Below are positions 19,249-27,334 of a stretch of DNA of 64,000 nucleotides, in pieces. Location of the stretch: assembly GCF_005250615.1 (NCBI RefSeq), contig NZ_SULM01000017.1, forward strand, positions 1-64,000, in the 5' to 3' direction. Every line of letters starts with the position of its first letter. Position 1 is the first letter of the stretch. The DNA is from Pseudomonas rhizoryzae. Its GTDB lineage: Bacteria; Pseudomonadota; Gammaproteobacteria; Pseudomonadales; Pseudomonadaceae. A program made the position numbers and the translations under genes. The notes under the pieces were generated by a model that did no database searches, was not told the origin of the DNA, and worked only from the letters and a program-made list of their open reading frames with translations.

Positions 19249-20430
19249 TTAGCGGCCCAGCAAGCCGCGGGCGGCCAGGTTGTGCATCAGGGCGCCGAGA
19301 CCGAAGCGCCAAGCCGGTGCCTGGTCGCTGGTGGTCACCTGGTTGCGCAGGGTCCCCAGCAGCGGGCTGGCGATACTGACCACATCGCCCACCTTGTGGG
19401 TGAAACCACCGCCGGGGGCGTCGCGGTCCTGGGTCGGGGCGAACAGGGTACCGAGGAACAGCAGGAAGCCGTCGGGATACTGGTGGTTGGCATTGAGGGT
19501 CTGGGCGGCGAGATCGGTGGGATCGCGACTGATCTGCGCCATGGAGCTGCTGCCCTGAAGGTGGAAACCGTCTTCGCCCTGCACCTCCAGGGTCACCACG
19601 CACTGGCGGACCCGATCCAGATCGAAGGTCTCGTCGAACAGCCGGATGAAGGGCCCAAGGGCGCAAGAGGCGTTGTTGTCCTTGGCCTTGCTCAGCAGCA
19701 GGGCGCTGCGGCCCTCGATGTCACGCAGGTTGACGTCGTTGCCCAGGGTGGCGCCATGGATACGACCGCGGCTATCCACCACCAGCACCACTTCGGGCTC
19801 GGGATTGTTCCACTGGGAGACGGGATGGATGCCGATGAGGCTGCCACTGCCGACCGCGGCCAGCACCGGCGCCTTGGTGAAGATCTCGGCATCAGGGCCG
19901 ATGCCCACTTCCAGGTACTGCGACCACAGTCCCTGCTCGATCAACAGTGCCTTGAGGGCTTGGGCGCGCGGACTGCCCGGCTCCAGACCCTGCAGATCCG
20001 TGCCGATCACGCCCTGTACCTGCTCGCGGATGGCCGCGGCGCGTCCGGCATCGCCGCCGGCCTGCTCCTCGATCACCCGCTCCAGCATGCTGGCGGCGAA
20101 GGTCACCCCGGCGGCTTTGATCACCTGCAGATCGGCGGGCGGCAGCAGGTGCAGGCGGGCCGGATCGGCCAGCTCGCCGCTGTTGGCCAGCAACTCTTCC
20201 AGGCTACCCAGGTAGATACCGGACGTGTCGCGTAGAGCTTGTAGCGGCTCGGCTTCTTCGAACAGGGCACTTAGAGTAGCGAAACGCTGAGACACATCGA
20301 AGACGCCATCCTCGCGCAGCACCACGGGCGAAGGACCGGCCAGAGAGCCCGGCACCCAGGCGCGGCCAACCAGGGTGCCGGCCAGGCCATCGGTGGGCAG
20401 GGTGTTGGCAGGCGTAAGACGAAGGGACAT
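19249..20430 (-). CDS. Fumarylacetoacetate-hydrolase-family protein, likely 2-keto-3-deoxy-acid dehydratase
   Basis: 393 residues with the C-terminal FAH fold (LIGIHPVSQWNNPEPEVVLVV, metal-binding Glu/Asp in EPEVVLVVDSRG, and GNDVNLRDIEGRSALLLSKAKD). The long N-terminal region resembles the ~390-residue enzymes found beside IlvD/Edd aldonate dehydratases, some of which act as 2-keto-3-deoxy-pentonate dehydratases giving alpha-ketoglutarate semialdehyde. That reaction is inferred from context. First gene of the minus-strand operon, divergent from the LysR gene with which it shares a palindromic site. Confidence 0.8.
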   Translation of the reverse strand: MSLRLTPANTLPTDGLAGTLVGRAWVPGSLAGPSPVVLREDGVFDVSQRFATLSALFEEAEPLQALRDTSGIYLGSLEELLANSGELADPARLHLLPPADLQVIKAAGVTFAASMLERVIEEQAGGDAGRAAAIREQVQGVIGTDLQGLEPGSPRAQALKALLIEQGLWSQYLEVGIGPDAEIFTKAPVLAAVGSGSLIGIHPVSQWNNPEPEVVLVVDSRGRIHGATLGNDVNLRDIEGRSALLLSKAKDNNASCALGPFIRLFDETFDLDRVRQCVVTLEVQGEDGFHLQGSSSMAQISRDPTDLAAQTLNANHQYPDGFLLFLGTLFAPTQDRDAPGGGFTHKVGDVVSIASPLLGTLRNQVTTSDQAPAWRFGLGALMHNLAARGLLGR

Positions 20431-20503
20431 GGACAGGACTCCAGGGATGGATGAGTCCACGCTAGGCAGGCAGACTGATAAACTCAAATGGGCTTATCTC
20501 ATC

Positions 20504-20527
20504 ATTCGATAACCAACGTTCATCAGC
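20504..20527. promoter_or_regulatory. Predicted LysR operator in the FAH/lysR divergent region
   Basis: ATTCGATAAC at 20504-20513, a 3-base spacer CAA, then CGTTCATC. The left half and the CGTT are identical to the perfect palindrome in front of the MFS gene at 21492-21516; the distal part of the right half is degenerate. It sits 10-35 bases before the lysR start codon and about 75 bases before the FAH gene start, a position suited to autoregulation and divergent control. Confidence 0.65.
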
Positions 20528-20540
20528 AGAGGGGGCGCGC

Positions 20541-21488
20541 ATGTCCGAGCCATCGTTCAGCCAGATCTGCCACTGGCTCAAGTTCCGCCACTTGCTGCTG
20601 ATCGATACCCTGGGGCGCACCCGCAACATGCACCTGGCCGCGCAGCAGATGAATCTCAGCCAACCGGCCATCAGCAAGATGCTCAAGGAGATCGAGCATC
20701 TGCTGGGTTTTGCGCTGTTCGAACGCCAGCCGCGCGCCATGCCGCCCACCGTCCTCGGCGAGCATGTGCTGCGCTACGCCCGGATGGCGCTCAACGATGC
20801 CCGCGACTTCGCCGAACAGATCGACAGCCTGAGACGCGGCGGTCATGGCCTGCTCAGGGTTGGCAGCATCTTCGCCGCCACCGCCGTGGCCCTGCCCCAG
20901 GCCATCGTCGAGATCAAGCGGCGTTGGCCGCTGCTGGCCATCGAGGTGGTGGAACAGACCAGCGACCACCTGATGGAGATGCTCGACGACAAGCTGCTGC
21001 ACCTGGCGGTGGCGCGCTTCACCGACAAGGCCCAGGCCCAGCGCTTCGACTTCCGCCCGCTGGCGCCCGAGCCTTTCCTTTTCGTGGTCAACGAGCAGCA
21101 CCCGCTGGCGGGCAGCGGTCCCGTGGCCCTCGACCAGGTGCTGGCCTGGCCCTGGATCCTCTATCCCAAGGGCACCCCCATCCGCGGACGCATGGAAGAA
21201 GCCTTCGCCGCCGTCGGCCTGCCGGTACCGAGCAACACCATCGACACCATCTCCATGCAGACCTTTCTCCAGGTCCTGCGCGCCGGACCCATGATCGGCA
21301 TGCTGCCCGAGGCCATGGTCGAGCCCTATCTCGCCAGCGGCGCCCTGAGCGTGCTGGAACTGCCGCTATACCTACCCGCGCAGGACTACGGCATCCTTAC
21401 CCGCAAGGACGAACCCGCGACTGAGGCCGCGCGGGAATTCGCCGCCATCCTGCTCACCCATGCCGGTCGTGACCAGACCTTAAGCTAG
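20541..21488 (+). CDS. LysR-type regulator, GbpR-like
   Basis: 315 residues. N-terminal winged helix-turn-helix (LAAQQMNLSQPAISKMLKEIE, about 33-53) and C-terminal periplasmic-binding-protein-like effector domain. The sequence (FRHLLLIDTLGRTRNMHLAA) is of the GbpR subgroup, which regulates galactose, arabinose and uronate use. It lies between two operons for sugar-acid breakdown, and related palindromes occur on both sides, so it is the likely regulator of the whole cluster, with a keto-acid intermediate as the probable effector. Confidence 0.88.
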   Translation: MSEPSFSQICHWLKFRHLLLIDTLGRTRNMHLAAQQMNLSQPAISKMLKEIEHLLGFALFERQPRAMPPTVLGEHVLRYARMALNDARDFAEQIDSLRRGGHGLLRVGSIFAATAVALPQAIVEIKRRWPLLAIEVVEQTSDHLMEMLDDKLLHLAVARFTDKAQAQRFDFRPLAPEPFLFVVNEQHPLAGSGPVALDQVLAWPWILYPKGTPIRGRMEEAFAAVGLPVPSNTIDTISMQTFLQVLRAGPMIGMLPEAMVEPYLASGALSVLELPLYLPAQDYGILTRKDEPATEAAREFAAILLTHAGRDQTLS

Positions 21489-21491
21489 AGG

Positions 21492-21516
21492 ATTCGATAA
21501 CGCACCGTTATCGAAT
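21492..21516. promoter_or_regulatory. Perfect palindromic operator upstream of the MFS-SDR-FAH operon
   Basis: Arms ATTCGATAACG (21492-21502) and CGTTATCGAAT (21506-21516), exact reverse complements, are separated by CAC. It starts 4 bases after the lysR stop and lies about 140 bases before the MFS start. The same half-site recurs upstream of lysR, which points to the LysR protein as the ligand. Confidence 0.75.
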
Positions 21517-21654
21517 GATCTGCAAATGCCATTGGGAAAGAATCGCTCGCGCTCCTAGAGTGGCTGGGCGACTCAGACGGCCGCCCGGCTTCGGCGGTCG
21601 CCTTCGACCTCTTCAATAACAACAACGGGCCCCAAGGCCCCGAAGGTCATTCCC

Positions 21655-23025
21655 ATGTTAGAAACCACCGCTCCCCAGGGCGCCGCTGGCGACGCCTTCG
21701 AAGAACGCACCTACCGCAAGGTGGTGCTGCGTATCCTGCCGATCCTGCTGCTGTGTTACATCGCCGCCTACCTGGATCGGGTCAACGTCGGCTTCGCCAA
21801 ACTGGAGATGCTTAGCGATCTCGGCTTCAGCAACACCGTCTACGCCCTCGGCGCCAGCATATTTTTCTGGGGCTACTTTATCTTCGAGGTTCCCAGCAAC
21901 CTCTTGCTGCACCGCTACGGCGCGCGCTTCTGGATCGCCCGCATCATGCTCAGTTGGGCGATCATCTCCATGGCGGTGGCCTTCACCCAGCCGCTGGCGC
22001 AGTTCTTCGGCATGCAATCGAGCACCCTGTTCTATGTGCTGCGCTTCCTGTTGGGCGTCTGCGAGGCGGGGTTCTTTCCCGGCGTGATTCTCTATCTCAA
22101 CTACTGGTTCCCCACCCGCCGGCAGAGCCGGGTGATGTCGGGTTTCCTGATCGCCCTGCCCTTCAGCCTGAGCTTCGGTAGCGTGCTCTCCGGCTGGCTG
22201 ATGAGCAGCCTGCACAACTGGCACGGCCTGGCCGGCTGGCAGTGGATGCTGCTGGTGGAAGGCGTGCCCTCGATCGTCATGGCGGTGGTGGTGTTCTGCT
22301 GCCTGAGCGACAACATCGACAAGGCGCCCTGGCTGGATGCCCGGGAAAAGGCCCTGCTCAAGCGCAACCTGGACCAGCACACCACCGGCAAGGCCTCGCG
22401 CCTGGGCGAGGTGTTCTTCAATCCGCGGGTCTGGCTGCTGGTGTTCATCCTGCTCACCTTCAACACCGGCTTCTACGGCCTGGCCTTCTGGATGCCCTCG
22501 ATCATCAAGCACGCCGGGGTCAGCGGCAGCCTGCAGATCGGCCTGCTCACCGCCATCCCCTACAGCGTCGCCCTGGTGGTCATGCTGCTCAACGCCCGCC
22601 ACTCCGCGCGCACCGGCGAGCAGCGCCTGCATGCCGCAGTGCCGGCCTTCGTCGGCGCCCTGGGCCTGGTGCTGAGCGCCTGGTTCATCCACCACATCGC
22701 GCTGTCGATCTTCTTCCTCACCGTGGCAGCCTCCGGGCTGCTGGCGCTGATGCCGATCTTCTGGTCACTGCCCGGCACCCTGCTCTCCGGCGTCGCCGCG
22801 GCCGCCGGCATCGGCATGATCAACGCCATCGGTAACCTCTCCGGCTTCACCGGCTCCATGATCACCGCGACCATGGAAACCCTCACCGGAGACATCAACA
22901 ACGGCACCTATGTGCTCGGTGCCTGCCTGTTCGTCAGCGGCCTGCTGATCCTGGCGATCCCGCGCTCGATGCTGCAGGGACACCGGCAGCAAACCACCCT
23001 ACCCCTGACCCCGGAGGCCGCATGA
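21655..23025 (+). CDS. MFS transporter of the anion:cation symporter type (sugar-acid uptake)
   Basis: 456 residues, 12 predicted membrane spans. N-terminal KVVLRILPILLLCYIAAYLDRVNVGFAK is the hallmark of the ACS family that includes DgoT, GudP and ExuT. Imports a sugar acid with H+ or Na+. First gene of a plus-strand operon: its TGA overlaps the ATG of the SDR gene by 4 bases (ATGA). The context makes it the importer for the aldonate metabolised by the flanking enzymes. Confidence 0.88.
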   Translation: MLETTAPQGAAGDAFEERTYRKVVLRILPILLLCYIAAYLDRVNVGFAKLEMLSDLGFSNTVYALGASIFFWGYFIFEVPSNLLLHRYGARFWIARIMLSWAIISMAVAFTQPLAQFFGMQSSTLFYVLRFLLGVCEAGFFPGVILYLNYWFPTRRQSRVMSGFLIALPFSLSFGSVLSGWLMSSLHNWHGLAGWQWMLLVEGVPSIVMAVVVFCCLSDNIDKAPWLDAREKALLKRNLDQHTTGKASRLGEVFFNPRVWLLVFILLTFNTGFYGLAFWMPSIIKHAGVSGSLQIGLLTAIPYSVALVVMLLNARHSARTGEQRLHAAVPAFVGALGLVLSAWFIHHIALSIFFLTVAASGLLALMPIFWSLPGTLLSGVAAAAGIGMINAIGNLSGFTGSMITATMETLTGDINNGTYVLGACLFVSGLLILAIPRSMLQGHRQQTTLPLTPEAA

Positions 23026-23762
23026 GACTCGACGGCAAACGCGCCCTGATCACCGCCGCTGGCCAAGGCATAGGCTTGGCCAGCGCCCGGCTGTTCGCCG
23101 AGGCGGGCGCTGAAGTCATCGCCACCGATATCCGGCTAGACGCCCTGTACGATCTCCCCGGCATCGAGGCGCGCGTACTGGACGTCACCTCGCCCACAGC
23201 CATCGAAGCCCTACAGGCATCGCTGGGTAGCGTCGATATCCTGTTCAACTGTGCCGGCTACGTGCATAGCGGCACCATCCTCGACTGCGATGAGAGCGCC
23301 TGGCAGCGGTCGTTCGATCTCAACGTCACCGCCATGTACCGCCTCATCCGGGCCTTCCTGCCAGCGATGATCGAACGCGGCGGTGGCTCCATCATCAACA
23401 TGGCGTCCGTGGCCTCCAGCGTGAAAGCCGTCCCCGAACGCCTGGCCTACACGGCCAGCAAGGCCGCGGTGATCGGCCTGACCAAGGCCATCGCCATCGA
23501 TCACGTTCGCCAGGGCATCCGCTGCAATGCCATCTGCCCCGGCACGGTCGACTCGCCGTCGCTGCAACAGCGTATCGTTGCGGCAGCCCAGGCAGAAAAT
23601 CTGCCGCTGGAGGATGTCCGGGCGCGCTTCATCGCCCGGCAACCCATGGGGCGCTTCGGCCAGGCCGAGGAAATCGCCCGGCTCGCCCTCTATCTGGCAA
23701 GCGATGCCTCTCTTTACACCACCGGTACCGTTCAGGTAATCGATGGTGGCATGAGCCTCTAA
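23022..23762 (+). CDS. Short-chain dehydrogenase, likely 2-keto-3-deoxy-sugar-acid dehydrogenase
   Basis: 246 residues, classical SDR: nucleotide motif TAAGQGIG near residue 12-19, NCAG (about 80), catalytic Ser-Tyr-Lys with YTASK (Tyr about 147) and the C-terminal ICPGTVDSP. Related to 2-keto-3-deoxy-L-fuconate dehydrogenases, which oxidise C4 to give a diketo acid. That would supply the substrate of the following FAH-family hydrolase. Its TAA stop overlaps the CTAA that flanks an inserted MITE-like element. Confidence 0.85.
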   Translation: MRLDGKRALITAAGQGIGLASARLFAEAGAEVIATDIRLDALYDLPGIEARVLDVTSPTAIEALQASLGSVDILFNCAGYVHSGTILDCDESAWQRSFDLNVTAMYRLIRAFLPAMIERGGGSIINMASVASSVKAVPERLAYTASKAAVIGLTKAIAIDHVRQGIRCNAICPGTVDSPSLQQRIVAAAQAENLPLEDVRARFIARQPMGRFGQAEEIARLALYLASDASLYTTGTVQVIDGGMSL

Positions 23763-23917
23763 CAGCCTGTTCAAAATCTGCTGCGCGTCGGCCAAACCGC
23801 GTTGAAAATGACTTCGGAATGCTCATTTACCACTCGTAAACTCGAGCGCGAGTCCGATCCGCTTCCTCAGCCATTTTCGCCTTGTTTGGCTCTAGCTCGC
23901 GAGATTTTGAACAGGCT
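23763..23917. mobile_element. MITE-like element, copy 1
   Basis: 155 bp with terminal inverted repeats AGCCTGTTCAAAATCT (23764-23779) and AGATTTTGAACAGGCT (23902-23917), 16 of 16 complementary. Flanked by CTAA at 23759-23762 and 23918-23921, a 4-bp duplication of the YTAR type made by IS5-family elements. There is no ORF for a transposase. Bases 23816-23872 match, in inverted orientation, 53650-53706 at 56 of 57 positions. It separates the SDR gene from the FAH gene in one operon. Confidence 0.8.
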
Positions 23918-23947
23918 CTAAACCTTTATCCCCGACAGGAGAACCCC

Positions 23948-24796
23948 ATGAAATTGTTGCGCTATGGCGAAAAGGGCCAGGAAAAACCCGGACTGCTCGA
24001 CCAGCAAGGCATCCTGCGTGATCTGTCCGCCCATGTCCCCGACATCACCGGCTCCACCCTGGGCGCCGACACCTTGGCCCGCCTCGCCAGCCTCGATCCG
24101 GCCAGCCTGCCGCGCGTCGAGGGCGAGCCGCGCATCGGCCCCTGCGTCGGTGGCGTCGGCAAATTCATTTGCATCGGCCTCAACTACGCCGACCACGCCG
24201 CTGAAGCCGGCATGGCGATTCCTTCTGAACCGATCATCTTCAACAAGTGGACCAGCGCGATCTGCGGGCCCAACGATGCGGTGGAGATCCCCCGTGGCTC
24301 CCAGAAGACCGACTGGGAAGTCGAACTGGGCGTCGTCATTGGCAAGGGCGGCCGCTACATCGACGAGGCGAATGCCCTGGACCACGTGGCGGGCTACTGC
24401 GTGATCAACGACGTATCGGAACGCGAGTGGCAACTCGAACGCGGCGGCACCTGGGACAAGGGCAAGGGCTTCGACACCTTCGGCCCGCTCGGCCCCTGGC
24501 TGGTGACCCGCGATGAGGTGGCCGACCCGCACGCCCTGGACCTCTGGCTGGAGGTCGATGGCCAGCGTTATCAGGACGGCAACACCCGCACCCTGATCTT
24601 CAAGATCCCGCACCTGATCGCCTACCTCAGCCGCTGCATGAGCCTGCAACCCGGCGACGTCATCTCCACCGGCACGCCGCCCGGTGTCGGCATGGGCATC
24701 AAGCCGACGCCGGTCTTCCTCAAGCCCGGCCAGACCATGCGCCTGGGCATCACTGGGCTGGGCGAGCAGAGCCAGATCACCGTTCAGGCGGACTGA
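23948..24796 (+). CDS. FAH-family hydrolase, likely 2,4-diketo-3-deoxy-sugar-acid hydrolase
   Basis: 282 residues. Fumarylacetoacetate-hydrolase fold: CIGLNYADHAAEAG, metal-ligand region VEIPRGSQKTDWEVELGVVIGKGG with two Glu, NDVSEREWQLERGGTWDKGKGFDTFGPLGPW and STGTPPGVGMG. This is the pattern of the 2,4-diketo-3-deoxy-L-fuconate/rhamnonate hydrolases, which split the diketo acid to pyruvate plus a hydroxy acid. RBS GACAGGAG precedes ATG. Third gene of the MFS-SDR-FAH unit, though a MITE-like insertion lies before it. The 3' end overlaps the convergent MFS gene by 13 bases. Confidence 0.86.
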   Translation: MKLLRYGEKGQEKPGLLDQQGILRDLSAHVPDITGSTLGADTLARLASLDPASLPRVEGEPRIGPCVGGVGKFICIGLNYADHAAEAGMAIPSEPIIFNKWTSAICGPNDAVEIPRGSQKTDWEVELGVVIGKGGRYIDEANALDHVAGYCVINDVSEREWQLERGGTWDKGKGFDTFGPLGPWLVTRDEVADPHALDLWLEVDGQRYQDGNTRTLIFKIPHLIAYLSRCMSLQPGDVISTGTPPGVGMGIKPTPVFLKPGQTMRLGITGLGEQSQITVQAD

Positions 24797-26061
24797 GCGA
24801 CGCCCACCCCCTGGGCCGGCCGGCGTCCTATCCCCAAGGCCATCAGCGCCGCCAGGATGCCGGTCAGCCCAGCCAGTACCAGGGCCTCCTGGTAGGAGCC
24901 GAAGTGCTCGCGCAGGGCGCCGGCCAGGAAGGCGGCACAAGCAGCGCCGAGCATATGGCCGCAGAACACCCAGCCGAATACCACCGGCGCGGTCTTCTCG
25001 CCGAAGCTCTGGTTGGTCAGCTTGACCGTGGGCGGTACGGTGGCGATCCAGTCCAGGCCATAGAAGATGCCGAACAGCAGCAACTGCTCGGGCGCGAAGC
25101 TGGAGAACGGCAGGTAGATCAGCGAGAGCCCACGCAGGCTGTAGTAGACGAACAGCAGCCGGCGTGGATCGTATCTGTCGGTCAGCCAGCCGGAGGCTGT
25201 GGTACCCACTAGGTCGAAGACGCCCATCAGCGCGAGGATGCTGGCGGCCTGGACCTGGGAGAGTCCGTGGTCGTGGCCCATGGCGATGAAGTGGGTGCCG
25301 ATCAGGCCGTTGGTGGTGAAGCCGCAGACGAAGAAGGTCAGGAACAGCAACCAGAAGTCGCGCCGGCGACTGGCCATCATCAGGGTGCCGAGAGTGATGC
25401 GTAGCAGATTGCCCGGTGCGGTGGCGGCCGGCGCCTGGAAATCCGCCGGGGCGCCATGGGGCCGCAGACCGACGTCCGTCGGCCGCTCCGGCAGCAGCCA
25501 GGCCACCAGCGGGATCAGGGCGGCACTGGCCACGGCCACGGTCAGCACCACGGTCTGCCAGCCTTCGTGGCTGGCGAGATGGGCAAGCAGCGGCAGAAAC
25601 ACCAGATTGCCGGTGGCGGTACTGGCTGCCAGCAGGCCCATCATCAGCCCACGCCGGGCGACGAACCAGCGATTGACGATGGCAGCGCCCAGCACCATGG
25701 CCACGCAACCGGTGCCCAGACCGCTGAGCACGCCCCAGGTGGCGACCAGATGCCAGGGCTCGCGCATCAGGGTGCTCAGGGCGGTGGCCAGGCTGATCAG
25801 GGCCAGGCCACCGAGCAGGGTGCGGCGAATGCCCAGGGTCTGCATCAGCGCAGCGGCGAAGGGCCCTACCAGGCCATAGAGAAAGATACCCACGGCGGCG
25901 GCGAAAGAGACGCTCTCGCGGCTCCAGCCAAAGGTCTCCTGCAGCGGCAGGAGCAGCACGCCGGGGGTGGACCTCACTCCCGCTGAAACCAGCAGAGCGA
26001 GAAAGATCAGCGCCAGGACGACGAAGACGTAGCGCTGGCCAAGGGCGGGAGGTGTGGTCAT
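24784..26061 (-). CDS. MFS transporter (oxalate/formate-antiporter-like)
   Basis: About 425 residues, 12 membrane spans, with the N-terminal GVRSTPGVLLLPLQETFGWSRESVSFA typical of the OFA/monocarboxylate MFS group. Probably carries an organic anion. Convergent with the FAH-family hydrolase and overlapping it by 13 bases, so it may or may not belong to the sugar-acid cluster. Start placed at MTTPPALG; three extra codons upstream are possible. Confidence 0.8.
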   Translation of the reverse strand: MTTPPALGQRYVFVVLALIFLALLVSAGVRSTPGVLLLPLQETFGWSRESVSFAAAVGIFLYGLVGPFAAALMQTLGIRRTLLGGLALISLATALSTLMREPWHLVATWGVLSGLGTGCVAMVLGAAIVNRWFVARRGLMMGLLAASTATGNLVFLPLLAHLASHEGWQTVVLTVAVASAALIPLVAWLLPERPTDVGLRPHGAPADFQAPAATAPGNLLRITLGTLMMASRRRDFWLLFLTFFVCGFTTNGLIGTHFIAMGHDHGLSQVQAASILALMGVFDLVGTTASGWLTDRYDPRRLLFVYYSLRGLSLIYLPFSSFAPEQLLLFGIFYGLDWIATVPPTVKLTNQSFGEKTAPVVFGWVFCGHMLGAACAAFLAGALREHFGSYQEALVLAGLTGILAALMALGIGRRPAQGVGVAQSA

Positions 26062-26273
26062 GGCGATCATCCCAGATCGAGAAGGAATGACCTGAGTATC
26101 GCAGCGGTTACCGCCTGGCGCTGGTCAAGCTGCCCCACGGATCTGGCCAGAATTTTTCAAGGCATCAGTCTGCTATCACAGCTTGTCTTTCAGCGGGCCT
26201 GGAAGACTGGCGGCTCCTGCACGTCTCCCCAGCTTGAAAGCCACTCATACCTCTCCGTTTTCAGGGCTTTAGA

Positions 26274-27284
26274 CTAACTCACCGTCTCCATTCGCCCATT
26301 TACTAACTGCATGATTTCGAATGCATTGAGAGCCGCGCCGCGCAGTAGCTGATCTCCGCTGATGAAAAGATCGAGTCCGTGTTGCCCGTAGATCAGATTG
26401 AAGCGGATACGTCCAACCTCAACCGCGTGCTTGTAGGTTGAAGTCATAGGCATAGGATAAATACCTTCTAGTGGATCATCCCTTACCTCTACTCCCGGTG
26501 CGGCGGACAGCAATTGGCGCACATCGTCTAGTGACCGAATGGGTCTATTGAATTTTAGAGTAAGGCTTTCAGCGTGGGATCTCAGCGTCGGGACGCGTAC
26601 CGCCGTGGCACTAATAGGCAAATCCGGAACGCCGAGCACCTTGCGCAGCTCCCAAACCACTTTCATCTCTTCGCGCGTATAAAGATTTTCTTCGAAGCGA
26701 TCAACCTGAGGAATAACGTTGAAGGCCAAATCATGGGCGAAATTTTCGCTGCGATTATACTGACCATAGTCGTTGAAAGATTTGGCTCGCTCGCGTAACT
26801 CCAGCATCGCCGGCTGCCCTGCGCCACTAGCGGCTTGATAGGTGGAAATGATCACGCTTTCAAGGCCGAACGCTTCGTGCAACGGCCCTAATATCATCAG
26901 AGCAATGGCTGACGAGCAATTAGGATTGGCGATCAGGCACTCGCCTCTATAACTTTTTCCGTTGATGGGCGGCACCAGCAATGGCACGTCGGAGTGGTAG
27001 CGAAAGGCAGAGGAATTGTCGATTACCACTGAGGACTGGGCCAGCAGCTCACCATACTTCAAGGAAAACTCGCCAGAAACACACAGGAATACTATGTCGC
27101 AAGTCGCGCATGCCTCGACTGAAAATGACTCTGCAATATAGGTGCGCTCATAGATCTGAAGCGCCTTACCCACTGAATGCGGCGAAGCCATGCACAAAAC
27201 TTCAAGATTTGTTGATGCGAGTAGCTCCAACATGGTCAGACCAACGGCTCCTGTACAGCCAACCACTGCAACTCTTTTCATCAT
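26274..27284 (-). CDS. Aspartate-semialdehyde-dehydrogenase-like protein (second-copy type)
   Basis: 336 residues. Rossmann N-terminus VAVVGCTGAVG, catalytic Cys in ANPNCSSAIA, STYQAASGAGQPAM, and ISATAVRVPTLRSHAESL with the active-site His region. Overall this is the Asd fold, converting beta-aspartyl phosphate to the semialdehyde. GC is much lower than in nearby genes, and no lysine/threonine/DAP gene is adjacent, so it may be an acquired paralogue or act on a similar acyl phosphate. AAAGGGGG lies just before two consecutive ATGs (27284 and 27281); either can be the start. Confidence 0.82.
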   Translation of the reverse strand: MMKRVAVVGCTGAVGLTMLELLASTNLEVLCMASPHSVGKALQIYERTYIAESFSVEACATCDIVFLCVSGEFSLKYGELLAQSSVVIDNSSAFRYHSDVPLLVPPINGKSYRGECLIANPNCSSAIALMILGPLHEAFGLESVIISTYQAASGAGQPAMLELRERAKSFNDYGQYNRSENFAHDLAFNVIPQVDRFEENLYTREEMKVVWELRKVLGVPDLPISATAVRVPTLRSHAESLTLKFNRPIRSLDDVRQLLSAAPGVEVRDDPLEGIYPMPMTSTYKHAVEVGRIRFNLIYGQHGLDLFISGDQLLRGAALNAFEIMQLVNGRMETVS

Positions 27285-27304
27285 GCCCCCTTTATCCAAA
27301 TAAT

Positions 27305-27326
27305 AAGGCGTCGCTAGCGACGCCTT
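27305..27326 (-). terminator. Hairpin terminator between rarD and the asd-like gene
   Basis: Arms AAGGCGTCG and CGACGCCTT, 9 bp perfect, loop CTAG, followed on the minus strand by ATTATTT. Lies 9 bases after the rarD stop and ~20 bases before the asd-like start, so it can uncouple the two genes. Confidence 0.65.
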
Positions 27327-27334
27327 ATAAATCC

